Assembly (NCBI RefSeq): GCF_022012475.1
Contig: NZ_JAKLWS010000006.1
Span: 141,872 to 205,871, forward strand
Source of the DNA: Rhodohalobacter sulfatireducens
GTDB lineage: Bacteria > Bacteroidota > Rhodothermia > Balneolales > Balneolaceae
DNA: 64,000 nt
Direction: 5' to 3'
Part shown: positions 1 to 7,555 of the stretch, one piece after another
Layout: every line of letters starts with the position of its first letter
How positions within the stretch are numbered: position 1 is the stretch's first letter
The notes under the pieces: generated by a model
Databases searched by the model: none
What the model saw: only the letters and a program-made list of their open reading frames with translations
What the model was told of the DNA's origin: nothing
Translations under genes and position numbers: made by a program

Positions 1-59
1 ATTCCCAGTCCCGACCCAATGGTCAGAACTGCAAGAAAAATAAATATAAATGTATCCAT
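1..59 (-). CDS. Partial membrane protein N-terminus, possibly NADH-quinone oxidoreductase subunit J
   Basis: Only the first 19 codons are inside the window, reading off the left edge from an ATG at 59. The visible peptide is a single hydrophobic stretch beginning MDTFIF and ending in IGSGLG. This fits the first membrane helix of NuoJ-type subunits of complex I, whose N-termini have this length and pattern, but 19 residues cannot decide the family. It lies downstream of uppP on the same strand with a gap of 77 nt. Treat the product as a guess and the open start as fairly likely. Confidence 0.4.
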   Translation of the reverse strand, partial: MDTFIFIFLAVLTIGSGLG

Positions 60-136
60 TCTGATCGTTTAATTACACGAGCGTTAAGGTACCCAAATTT
101 AAAAATGCCATCAAGCGAATTGACGCTTTTTCGTAG

Positions 137-952
137 TTAAAAAAAATAGATGATCCCTGCGATGCCTACAACCCAGCAGTAATATGAAAAATAGTAGAAC
201 TTTGCGTTCTTCAAGAGCTTCACTAGATAACTCAGGGCCAGGTAACCGGAAATAAATGAAGTAAAAAAACCAGCCACAAGTGTTATAACTGCTGCCGCTT
301 CAATACCGGTTTCCATTAAGTCCATCATAGCGAGTAACATCGCTCCTGCGAGAACCGGTAAAACCATTAAAAAAGAGAAATTGGCAACCTCCTCACGCTT
401 CATCCCTGTAAACAGTCCTATAGAAATAGTTGAACCCGAACGACTAATACCAGGTATGATGGCAAAAGCCTGAGCAATTCCCATGATTAAACTCCGAATA
501 CCATTGACCTTTTCTTCTGGAGACTTAACAAATTTTGTTGAAAACAGAAGTGTGCCGGTTACCAACAGCATGCAGGAGACAAAAAAGGGATTCAAAAAAA
601 GTTCTTCAATTTTATCCTGTAATGTAAAACCTATAATCATTGCAGGGATCATACTGATGAGAATATAATAAGAGAACTTCACATTAGAATTTGTCTTATA
701 CATTCCAATTCTCAGTCCATTGGGCGTTAGACTTTTGAACAGATCCCCCAGGATTTCTGCAATCAGTTTTCGATAATAAAGTACGATACTACAAAACGAA
801 CCAAAGTGGACAACAATCTCGAAAGTGATGCCAGCCTCCAAGTCTCGTCCAAAGAGTGAACGGGCTAACACAAGATGACCGGAGCTGCTCACGGGAAGAA
901 ACTCAGTAATACCTTGTAGTATTCCAAGAAAAATTGCTTGTAATAAATCCAT
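137..952 (-). CDS. uppP: Undecaprenyl-diphosphatase UppP (BacA)
   Basis: Membrane phosphatase that converts undecaprenyl diphosphate to undecaprenyl phosphate, recycling the C55 carrier used for peptidoglycan and surface polysaccharide assembly. The 271 residues match the family length. The two signature regions are visible: EFLPVSSSGH at residues 17-26, and a GISRSGST motif at about 168-175. The rest is a run of about eight hydrophobic segments. The gene is divergent from the MoxR gene at 1122, with 169 nt between the two starts. A second gene of C55-lipid handling, a DUF368 protein, is at 57071-58219. Family assignment is secure from motifs and length. Confidence 0.95.
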   Translation of the reverse strand: MDLLQAIFLGILQGITEFLPVSSSGHLVLARSLFGRDLEAGITFEIVVHFGSFCSIVLYYRKLIAEILGDLFKSLTPNGLRIGMYKTNSNVKFSYYILISMIPAMIIGFTLQDKIEELFLNPFFVSCMLLVTGTLLFSTKFVKSPEEKVNGIRSLIMGIAQAFAIIPGISRSGSTISIGLFTGMKREEVANFSFLMVLPVLAGAMLLAMMDLMETGIEAAAVITLVAGFFTSFISGYLALSYLVKLLKNAKFYYFSYYCWVVGIAGIIYFF

Positions 953-1121
953 TTAAAAGTCTTTTATAATCGGGGAAACCATCTTTTAAAATTTTTGAAA
1001 ATTGCGGGTTTGAGAGATCAAAATTTTGCAGCTAACCATTATTATTCGTTCATTATAACCCGCATTTAAGAGTTTGAAAAGATACCAAATTGAACATCAA
1101 CATCTAACTGAAATTTGATAT

Positions 1122-2120
1122 ATGAGCACTTCTGTTGATATGCAGGCACTGGGTGAAAAAATTGAAAAACACAGTGCGTTTATAGATGATATTTATTCCG
1201 AGCTGAACAAAGTGATTGTAGGTCAGCGATACATGATTGACCGATTGTTAATTGGGCTTTTGGCTGATGGCCATGTGCTTCTTGAGGGTGTTCCGGGACT
1301 TGCAAAAACATTGACAGTCTCTTCCCTTGCTACTGTTATTAATACAAAGTTTCAGCGAATCCAGTTTACTCCAGATCTCTTGCCTGCCGATCTGATCGGT
1401 ACTCTGATTTATAACCAAAAAGAGATGAAGTTTACGGTTAAAAAGGGTCCGATCTTCTCAAATATAGTTTTAGCTGATGAAATCAACCGTTCGCCCGCAA
1501 AAGTTCAAAGTGCTTTACTGGAAGCCATGCAAGAGCGGCAGGTAACTATTGGGGAGGAAACATTTAAGCTGGAAGTACCATTTCTTGTTTTGGCTACTCA
1601 GAATCCAGTAGAGCAAGAAGGGACCTACACCCTGCCTGAAGCCCAGGTGGATCGGTTTATGCTAAAACTAAAGATCGGTTACCCCTCCAAAAGCGAAGAA
1701 CTTGAAATTATGCGAAGGATGGCAAAAACCGGGGAGAAAGAGGAACTTAAACACGTTGTTACACCTGAACATATCCTGAATGCCCGGGAGGTTATCAACG
1801 AAATTTATGTGGATGAAAAAGTAGAACGTTATATTGTGGATCTTATCTTCGCAACAAGAGATCCAGATGATTATAATATTACCGAGTTGGAAGATCTGAT
1901 TTCATTCGGCGCCTCCCCCAGGGCATCTATAAACATGAATCTTGCAGCCAGGGCGCACGCTTTCATGCAACACCGTGCATACGTAACTCCTGAAGATGTT
2001 CGAACAGTTACTCTTGATATTTTACGACATAGGATCATACCAACATTTGAAGCTGAAGCAGAAAACATAACCACAGAGGATATCATTAAAAAGATCTTGT
2101 CGAACGTTCAGGTTCCTTAA
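1122..2120 (+). CDS. MoxR family AAA+ ATPase
   Basis: AAA+ ATPase of the MoxR class, thought to act as a chaperone that loads metal or cofactors, or remodels protein complexes, usually with von Willebrand A-domain partners. The 332-residue length is typical. Walker A is GVPGLAKT at residues 56-63, Walker B is in VLADEIN near 117, and the sensor region has the family phrase LATQNPVEQEGTY, followed by the lid domain. In most Bacteroidota moxR is followed by a DUF58 gene and vWA genes. Here a terminator follows at 2131, so the gene stands alone and its client cannot be inferred from context. Confidence 0.9.
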   Translation: MSTSVDMQALGEKIEKHSAFIDDIYSELNKVIVGQRYMIDRLLIGLLADGHVLLEGVPGLAKTLTVSSLATVINTKFQRIQFTPDLLPADLIGTLIYNQKEMKFTVKKGPIFSNIVLADEINRSPAKVQSALLEAMQERQVTIGEETFKLEVPFLVLATQNPVEQEGTYTLPEAQVDRFMLKLKIGYPSKSEELEIMRRMAKTGEKEELKHVVTPEHILNAREVINEIYVDEKVERYIVDLIFATRDPDDYNITELEDLISFGASPRASINMNLAARAHAFMQHRAYVTPEDVRTVTLDILRHRIIPTFEAEAENITTEDIIKKILSNVQVP

Positions 2121-2130
2121 AAAAGTAAAG

Positions 2131-2165
2131 CACCGGGAGTTATGTTCCCGGTGTAATTTTATTCC
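2131..2165 (+). terminator. Rho-independent terminator after the MoxR gene
   Basis: Perfect 8-bp stem CACCGGGA / TCCCGGTG (2131-2138 and 2146-2153) with a 7-nt loop, followed by a T-rich tail. It starts 10 nt after the MoxR stop codon. Confidence 0.8.
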
Positions 2166-2481
2166 GCTTCTCTATCTTATTATTTATCTCTCTCCAGGTA
2201 AAAGTACTTCTTCTTCTATCCATTCTTACTCAGTGAATGTGAAGTATTACTATACATTTTTAAAAGCAAAATAAATCAAATTTTAATTTGACATTTGCAT
2301 TAAATTTATATCAAGAATAGATATACTTTCTCATAAATAAGAGTATATCTTAATATTATTTAGAATTTATTTAGGGTATTAAATTATCTATTATAAATTT
2401 AAAGCTTGACTTATGTAGATTTTAAGTATTTATTAATGTTAGTTATAACATGATTAGATCATAACTCATAATTCAATAATT
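2166..2481. other. AT-rich intergenic stretch without recognisable gene
   Basis: About 315 nt of strongly AT-rich sequence between the MoxR terminator and the small ORF at 2482. I see no RNA gene, repeat or clear coding frame. It probably holds the promoter of the downstream small ORF. Confidence 0.5.
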
Positions 2482-2736
2482 ATGAAAATTAACTTTGTAC
2501 CAAGATCTAAAATCAAAGTATCGAGAAAGAGCAGATCAAAATACCAAGAATTACGAGAAGCTATTGCAAAACTAAAGCCGGAAGGTGACGCTATTCGGGT
2601 TGAGTACTCAACTAAAAAAGAGTTAAACTCTATAAGAAATGTGGCCTATACGTACAACAGAGAGACGAATAGCAATGTTAAAAGTACGACGAATGCTTCT
2701 AAAGATGCCGTTTTTTTCTTTGTTGAAAAGCAATAA
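2482..2736 (+). CDS. Small basic protein of unknown function, 84 aa
   Basis: I do not recognise this gene. It encodes 84 residues with a very basic first half (many Lys/Arg, including a KVSRKSRSK stretch at residues 12-20), a mixed middle, and a C-terminus ending VFFFVEKQ. There is no signal peptide, membrane helix or cysteine. The pattern could suit a nucleic-acid-binding or ribosome-associated protein, but that is only an inference from charge. It sits between two terminators in an AT-rich island, so it is probably transcribed alone. The coding call rests on an ATG-started open frame with protein-like composition. Confidence 0.6.
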   Translation: MKINFVPRSKIKVSRKSRSKYQELREAIAKLKPEGDAIRVEYSTKKELNSIRNVAYTYNRETNSNVKSTTNASKDAVFFFVEKQ

Positions 2737-2753
2737 ACTGATATTGGGTCTAT

Positions 2754-2787
2754 AAAAAAAGGCCTCCTGTAAAAACAAGAGGCCTTT
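2754..2787 (-). terminator. Terminator of the rpsA transcript
   Basis: Nine-bp stem AAAGGCCTC / GAGGCCTTT (2758-2766 and 2779-2787) with a 12-nt loop. On the minus strand the stem is followed by a run of T, so it ends transcription coming from rpsA, whose stop codon is 33 nt away. It may also act on the small plus-strand ORF ending at 2736. Confidence 0.85.
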
Positions 2788-2819
2788 GAAACTTTGCTAA
2801 TATTATGAATTAGCAAGAA

Positions 2820-4793
2820 TTAATTTTCGCTGTTTTTCTCTTTCTCAGCAAGTTTATCTGCCAAACCGGAAACTTCACCCAGGGTTGGAGTGCCTGTTTC
2901 AATATCCTCTGATTTCTGAGGACTTTTCTTCGATTTTGGCTTTCTTTTCTTCACATCATCTTCGTCCTGAGATAGCTCAATAGTTTTACTAGACTCATCG
3001 AACTCAACAACGTAGCCTTCAATTTTATCTCCTTCACTGAAGTTCTCTTTCAAGTCCTCAACGGACTCTTTAAGTTTGCTTCCAGCGAGGAAAGCATCAA
3101 CGCCAAGATCCATCTTAACAAACATTCCTTTGTCTGTAATTTTGGAAATTTCGCCTTCAACCTTCGAGCCAATTCCATACTCTTCCGCGTATTTCTCCCA
3201 CGGATTTTCCTGAACTTGCTTGTGGCCAAGTGTGATTCTACGGTTGTCGAAATCGACGGCAAGAATTACCACTTCAATCTCCTGCCCTTTATCAACTACT
3301 TCATTCGGGTGCTCAACTTTTTCCGTCCAGCTTAAGTCAGAAACATGGATAAGTCCATCAATTCCGGGTTCAAGCTCAACAAACACACCAAAGTTGGTGA
3401 GGTTTCGGACTTCTCCTTTGTGGGAGGAACCGATAGGATACCGATCCAGAAGGTCTTCCCAAGGATCTTTCTCGAGTTGCTTGACGCCGAGAGAAATTTT
3501 CTTCTCATCTTCGTTGATATTCAGAACCACACATTCAATGATGTCATCTTTCTGAACCAGTTGAGATGGGTGTTTGATATGCTGTGTCCAACTCATTTCA
3601 CTGATGTGAATCAAGCCTTCAACGCCTTTCTCAAGCTCAATAAAAGCACCGTAATCGGCAATAGAAACCACTCGTCCCTGAACTCGCATATTTTCAGGAT
3701 ATTTCTCATAGATCTCATCCCATGGATGCGGTTGAAGTTGCTTCAATCCAAGAGATACTCGTTTGGATTCTTCATCAAAGTCGATTACTGCAACGTTCAT
3801 ACGTTGATCGAGTTTCACGATCTCTTCCGGATGCTCAACACGGCCCCATGAAAGATCAGTAATGTGCAACAGTCCGTCCACACCACCAAGATCGATAAAT
3901 ACACCGAAGTCGGTAATATTCTTCACTATACCTTCGAGAACCTGACCGGCTTCAATCGTTTCGAGAATTTCTTGTCGCTGATCTTCAAGATCAGATTCAA
4001 TCAATGCTCTGTGTGAAACAACTACGTTTTCAGCCTGCATGTTGAGTTTCACAACCTGGAATTCCATGGTTTTACCAACATAGGCGTCGAAGTCGCGAAC
4101 AGGGCGAACATCAATTTGAGAACCGGGTAGGAAGGCGTCAATTCCAAACACATCCACGACCATACCACCTTTAATACGTCGCTGGATATAACCTTCGATA
4201 ACTTCGCCGGTTTCATAAGAATTTTCGAGGTTTTCCCAGGCCTGAAGGATATCCGCTTTTTTACGGGAAAGAATCAATTGCCCTTCCCTGTCTTCTACTT
4301 TATCGAGGAAAACCTCAACTTCATCGCCGGGTGCCAGGTTTTCAAGTACTTTGTCAGAAAATTCATTAGCCTGTACAATACCCTCAGACTTAAATCCGAT
4401 ATCAACAATTACATACTTCTCATCAACGGATACAACAATTCCGGTTACAATCTCTTTTTCTTCAATTTCACTGAGAGTGTTCTCATACATTCCGGCCAAC
4501 TCATGAAATTCTTCATCTGTGTAATCTTCTGAAGCAGCCTGGAGTTGATCAAATGTATAGGTCTTTCCATCTACTTCTCCGGTAAAAGTAGGAACTGATT
4601 CTTCTATACTCTCTTCTTCTTCCGTTGTCTCTTCTGTTTCTTCTACTTCTTCTGATGCTTCTTCCGTTTCAGCAACGGTTTCTTCAGTTTCTACTGTTTC
4701 CTCAACCTCAGCCCCTTCCGTTGAAGTTTCGGTTGCTACAGTAGTATCGACTTCTTCTTGTTGTTCTTTGTTTTTGTTTACGTCTTCTGTCAT
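2820..4793 (-). CDS. rpsA: 30S ribosomal protein S1
   Basis: RNA-binding ribosomal protein that captures mRNA on the 30S subunit. The 657 residues carry six S1 (OB-fold) repeats starting at about residues 113, 199, 285, 371, 457 and 545. The central repeats are the most regular (ITDFGVFIDLGGVDGLLHI and similar phrases). About 75 residues before the repeats are almost entirely Glu, Thr, Val and Ala, and the C-terminal tail is charged. The protein is therefore longer than the roughly 557-residue E. coli form; an acidic extension of this kind is common in Bacteroidota-type S1. It lies 53 nt downstream of cmk, the classic cmk-rpsA pair, and ends at a strong terminator. Confidence 0.96.
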   Translation of the reverse strand: MTEDVNKNKEQQEEVDTTVATETSTEGAEVEETVETEETVAETEEASEEVEETEETTEEEESIEESVPTFTGEVDGKTYTFDQLQAASEDYTDEEFHELAGMYENTLSEIEEKEIVTGIVVSVDEKYVIVDIGFKSEGIVQANEFSDKVLENLAPGDEVEVFLDKVEDREGQLILSRKKADILQAWENLENSYETGEVIEGYIQRRIKGGMVVDVFGIDAFLPGSQIDVRPVRDFDAYVGKTMEFQVVKLNMQAENVVVSHRALIESDLEDQRQEILETIEAGQVLEGIVKNITDFGVFIDLGGVDGLLHITDLSWGRVEHPEEIVKLDQRMNVAVIDFDEESKRVSLGLKQLQPHPWDEIYEKYPENMRVQGRVVSIADYGAFIELEKGVEGLIHISEMSWTQHIKHPSQLVQKDDIIECVVLNINEDEKKISLGVKQLEKDPWEDLLDRYPIGSSHKGEVRNLTNFGVFVELEPGIDGLIHVSDLSWTEKVEHPNEVVDKGQEIEVVILAVDFDNRRITLGHKQVQENPWEKYAEEYGIGSKVEGEISKITDKGMFVKMDLGVDAFLAGSKLKESVEDLKENFSEGDKIEGYVVEFDESSKTIELSQDEDDVKKRKPKSKKSPQKSEDIETGTPTLGEVSGLADKLAEKEKNSEN

Positions 4794-4846
4794 TTAGTTA
4801 CCTGTTAAATACTGCTGCAATTCGACTTTCGAAATGCAGGGTTTAA

Positions 4847-5512
4847 TTATTGTTTTAGTTTAATTTTGTCTCTGATGATACCGACCATTTCATCAATTTG
4901 TTCTTCAAATGTTTTACCGGTTGTATCAATTAAGATTGCATTTTCATCTTTTTTAAGCGGATCTGCAGCGCGGCTGCTGTCCTGATGATCCCTGTTTTTT
5001 AGATTATCCTTTACTTCTTCAAAAGAAATTGAAGGATCATCAGAAATCAACTCACGATAACGACGCTTTGCCCGTTCCTCCAATGATGCAATCATATAAA
5101 ACTTAAGATCGGCATCCGGAAAAACCGCTGTTCCCAGATCACGTCCGTCCGCTATATAAGCATCACTCATAACAAGCTTTCTCATATATTGATTCACAAA
5201 CTTCCGTGCCTCTGGTTGGGCTGCCATTTCACTTACATGATTAGCAACTTGCTGGGTTCGAATATCTTTCGTGATATCTTCACCATTCACATTTATAATG
5301 AATGTTTGATTTCGATATTCTGCATCCAGCTTTACGCCCGGCAATATTTTAAAGAACTCCGGCAGATCAGGTTTATCGTTCATCAACCAAAGATATGTAA
5401 GCGCTCTGTACAGCGCACCCGAATCGAGATATTGGATATCGAGCAATTCGGCTATTTTCTTTGCGGTAGAACTTTTGCCGGATCCGGCCGGCCCATCAAT
5501 TACAATGATCAT
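4847..5512 (-). CDS. cmk: Cytidylate kinase
   Basis: Phosphorylates CMP and dCMP to the diphosphates using ATP, in pyrimidine salvage and turnover. The 221 residues match the short cytidylate kinase type. The P-loop GPAGSGKSST is at residues 7-16, the phrase YLDSGALYRALT with the CMP-contacting residues follows at about 30-41, and IADGRDLGTAVFPDA at about 119-133 is the family signature. It is followed by rpsA on the same strand with a 53-nt gap. Upstream it is divergent from rpsT. Confidence 0.96.
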   Translation of the reverse strand: MIIVIDGPAGSGKSSTAKKIAELLDIQYLDSGALYRALTYLWLMNDKPDLPEFFKILPGVKLDAEYRNQTFIINVNGEDITKDIRTQQVANHVSEMAAQPEARKFVNQYMRKLVMSDAYIADGRDLGTAVFPDADLKFYMIASLEERAKRRYRELISDDPSISFEEVKDNLKNRDHQDSSRAADPLKKDENAILIDTTGKTFEEQIDEMVGIIRDKIKLKQ

Positions 5513-5639
5513 ATCAGAGAACAGCTAAATTAAATTTTTTCTGCTTAACATTCAATCACTTCTTGTAAGTTGAATTCAGAAGCGTTAATTTTGTGGTTCT
5601 GTAAACTATAAAAGTATTATAAAATTTTATTGATTCGTT

Positions 5640-5894
5640 ATGCCACAGCATCAATCAGCAATCAAAAGAATGCGCCAGAACAAAAAGCGCAGAACTCACA
5701 ATAATGCACGACGTTCTAAAATGAGAACGCTCGTAAAAAAAGTATTAGACGCAAAAGATAAGGAACAAGCGGAAAAACATCTCAAAGAAGCCGTTAGTTT
5801 AATCGACAGGCTGGCTGTAAAAAATGTGATTCACCCGAATCGTGCAGCTCGAAAAAAATCGCAACTTACCACGCACGTAAATAACCTGTCGTAA
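5640..5894 (+). CDS. rpsT: 30S ribosomal protein S20
   Basis: Small primary-binding ribosomal protein of the 30S body. The 84 residues are highly basic, with the family opening MPQHQSAIKRMRQNKKRR and the conserved end region IHPNRAARKKSQLT. It is the first gene of a pair with gpmI, which starts only 2 nt after its stop codon, so the glycolytic gene is probably co-transcribed and translationally coupled with a ribosomal protein gene. Confidence 0.96.
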   Translation: MPQHQSAIKRMRQNKKRRTHNNARRSKMRTLVKKVLDAKDKEQAEKHLKEAVSLIDRLAVKNVIHPNRAARKKSQLTTHVNNLS

Positions 5895-5896
5895 CA

Positions 5897-7402
5897 TTGT
5901 CGAAAGCTCTGCTTGTTATATTAGATGGTTTCGGTATTGCCGAAAATCCTGAAGTCAGTGCCGTTGATAAGGCAAACAAACCTTATTTTGATTCTCTCAT
6001 CAAGAAGTATCCGCACGCTCAGCTTTCAGCCAGCGGCGAAGATGTAGGATTACCGGACGGTCAGTTTGGAAATTCCGAAGTAGGACACCTTAATATTGGG
6101 GCCGGCCGAATTGTATGGCAGGAACTTTCCAGGATCAATAAATCGATCAGAGAGGGTGACTTTTTCGAAAATGAGATCCTTACTACTGCATTTGGTAAAG
6201 CCAAAGAGAGAGAAAAAATCCATTTTATGGGCCTTTTTTCTGATGGCGGTGTCCACAGTAATAACGAGCACCTGTATGCCCTGCTTGAGATGGCCAAGAA
6301 GTATGATCTTGAAAATGCCTATGTGCACGCGTTTACCGATGGACGAGACACCTCACCACATGGCGGTGCTGAATATTTAAAGCAGTTTGAGCAAAAGGCA
6401 GATGAGATCGGTGTCGGAACAATGGCTTCCGTAGTGGGAAGGTATTACGCTATGGATCGTGATAATCGCTGGGAACGAACTCAAAAAGCTTACGACCTTC
6501 TGATTCATGGAAAAGGTACAGAGGTAGATGAAGCTTCTGAAGTGTTTGAGCAGAGCTATGCAAAAGATGTGACCGACGAATTTTTAGAACCGTACCGAAT
6601 CAATACCGCGAAGAACAGCCGAATTGAAAAAGGTGATGTGGTTGTATTCTTTAATATTCGCGGAGATCGTGCACGACAAATCACAAAAGCATTTTTCCAG
6701 GTTGGAGATATTCCTTTTAAAATGGAAAACCTGGATCTTCATTACGTAACTTTTACGGATTACGATGATACATTCAACTCATTTGCCCACGTAGCCTTCC
6801 CTCCCACTCGTCTCAAAAATACAATTGGAGAGTTTGTTAGCGCACAGGGATTAAAACAGCTGCGAATAGCAGAAACAGAAAAATATCCACATGTTACTTA
6901 CTTTTTTAACGGTGGAGAAGAAACTCCTAGTGAGGGTGAAGACCGGGTTATGGTTCCGAGCCCCAAAGTTGCTACTTACGATCTTCAACCTGAAATGAGC
7001 GCGCCGGAAGTTGGAGATAAAGTGGTAGAAGGCCTTCAAAAAGATTACAATCTCGTAATTGTAAATTTTGCAAATCCCGATATGGTAGGCCATACCGGAG
7101 ATATGGACGCAGCTATAAAAGCTGTGGAAACCGTTGACGAGCAACTTAAAAAAGTAACTGAAACTGCCACTAAGAATGGATATGAAGTTTTGGTCATTGC
7201 CGATCATGGGAATGCAGACTGTATGGTCCAGCCGGATGGGAGCCCGCACACGGCTCATACGGCTGTTCCTGTACCAGTTGTACTCGTATCCGAAAGAGAT
7301 ATATCACTTGAGAATGGCATATTGGCAGATGTTTCTCCAACACTTCTAAAAATGATGGATCTGGAACAGCCTGATGAGATGACCCGGTCATCTTTGTTTT
7401 AA
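5897..7402 (+). CDS. gpmI: 2,3-bisphosphoglycerate-independent phosphoglycerate mutase
   Basis: Interconverts 3- and 2-phosphoglycerate in glycolysis and gluconeogenesis through a phosphoserine intermediate, using two metal ions. The 501 residues are near the usual 510. Visible motifs are LVILDGFGIAENPE (first metal Asp), QFGNSEVGHLNIGAGR near residue 57 carrying the catalytic serine, AFTDGRDTSPHGG, and the C-terminal metal site VIADHGNADCM. The start is TTG at 5897, because the conserved SKALLVILDGFG sequence begins right there and no ATG is available. The 2-nt gap to rpsT explains why a weak start can be tolerated. Confidence 0.95.
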   Translation: MSKALLVILDGFGIAENPEVSAVDKANKPYFDSLIKKYPHAQLSASGEDVGLPDGQFGNSEVGHLNIGAGRIVWQELSRINKSIREGDFFENEILTTAFGKAKEREKIHFMGLFSDGGVHSNNEHLYALLEMAKKYDLENAYVHAFTDGRDTSPHGGAEYLKQFEQKADEIGVGTMASVVGRYYAMDRDNRWERTQKAYDLLIHGKGTEVDEASEVFEQSYAKDVTDEFLEPYRINTAKNSRIEKGDVVVFFNIRGDRARQITKAFFQVGDIPFKMENLDLHYVTFTDYDDTFNSFAHVAFPPTRLKNTIGEFVSAQGLKQLRIAETEKYPHVTYFFNGGEETPSEGEDRVMVPSPKVATYDLQPEMSAPEVGDKVVEGLQKDYNLVIVNFANPDMVGHTGDMDAAIKAVETVDEQLKKVTETATKNGYEVLVIADHGNADCMVQPDGSPHTAHTAVPVPVVLVSERDISLENGILADVSPTLLKMMDLEQPDEMTRSSLF

Positions 7403-7461
7403 AAAATTCATTTCACTTCTCAGTTTATTTCAAATTCCTTTTTAATTGTTTGCATTTGCAT

Positions 7462-7489
7462 ATTCACCATACTACTTTCGTAGGTGAAT
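7462..7489. other. Imperfect inverted repeat between gpmI and clpC
   Basis: ATTCACC (7462-7468) and GGTGAAT (7483-7489) can pair around a 14-nt loop, about 70 nt before the clpC start. There is no T-tract after it, so it is not a good terminator. It could be a regulator site for clpC or a chance palindrome. Confidence 0.3.
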
Positions 7490-7555
7490 GAACTAAAAAA
7501 CTACTTCAATCGTTAAGCTACAAAGTTAGCAACGACAAATCTTTTAGGTCCCGCT

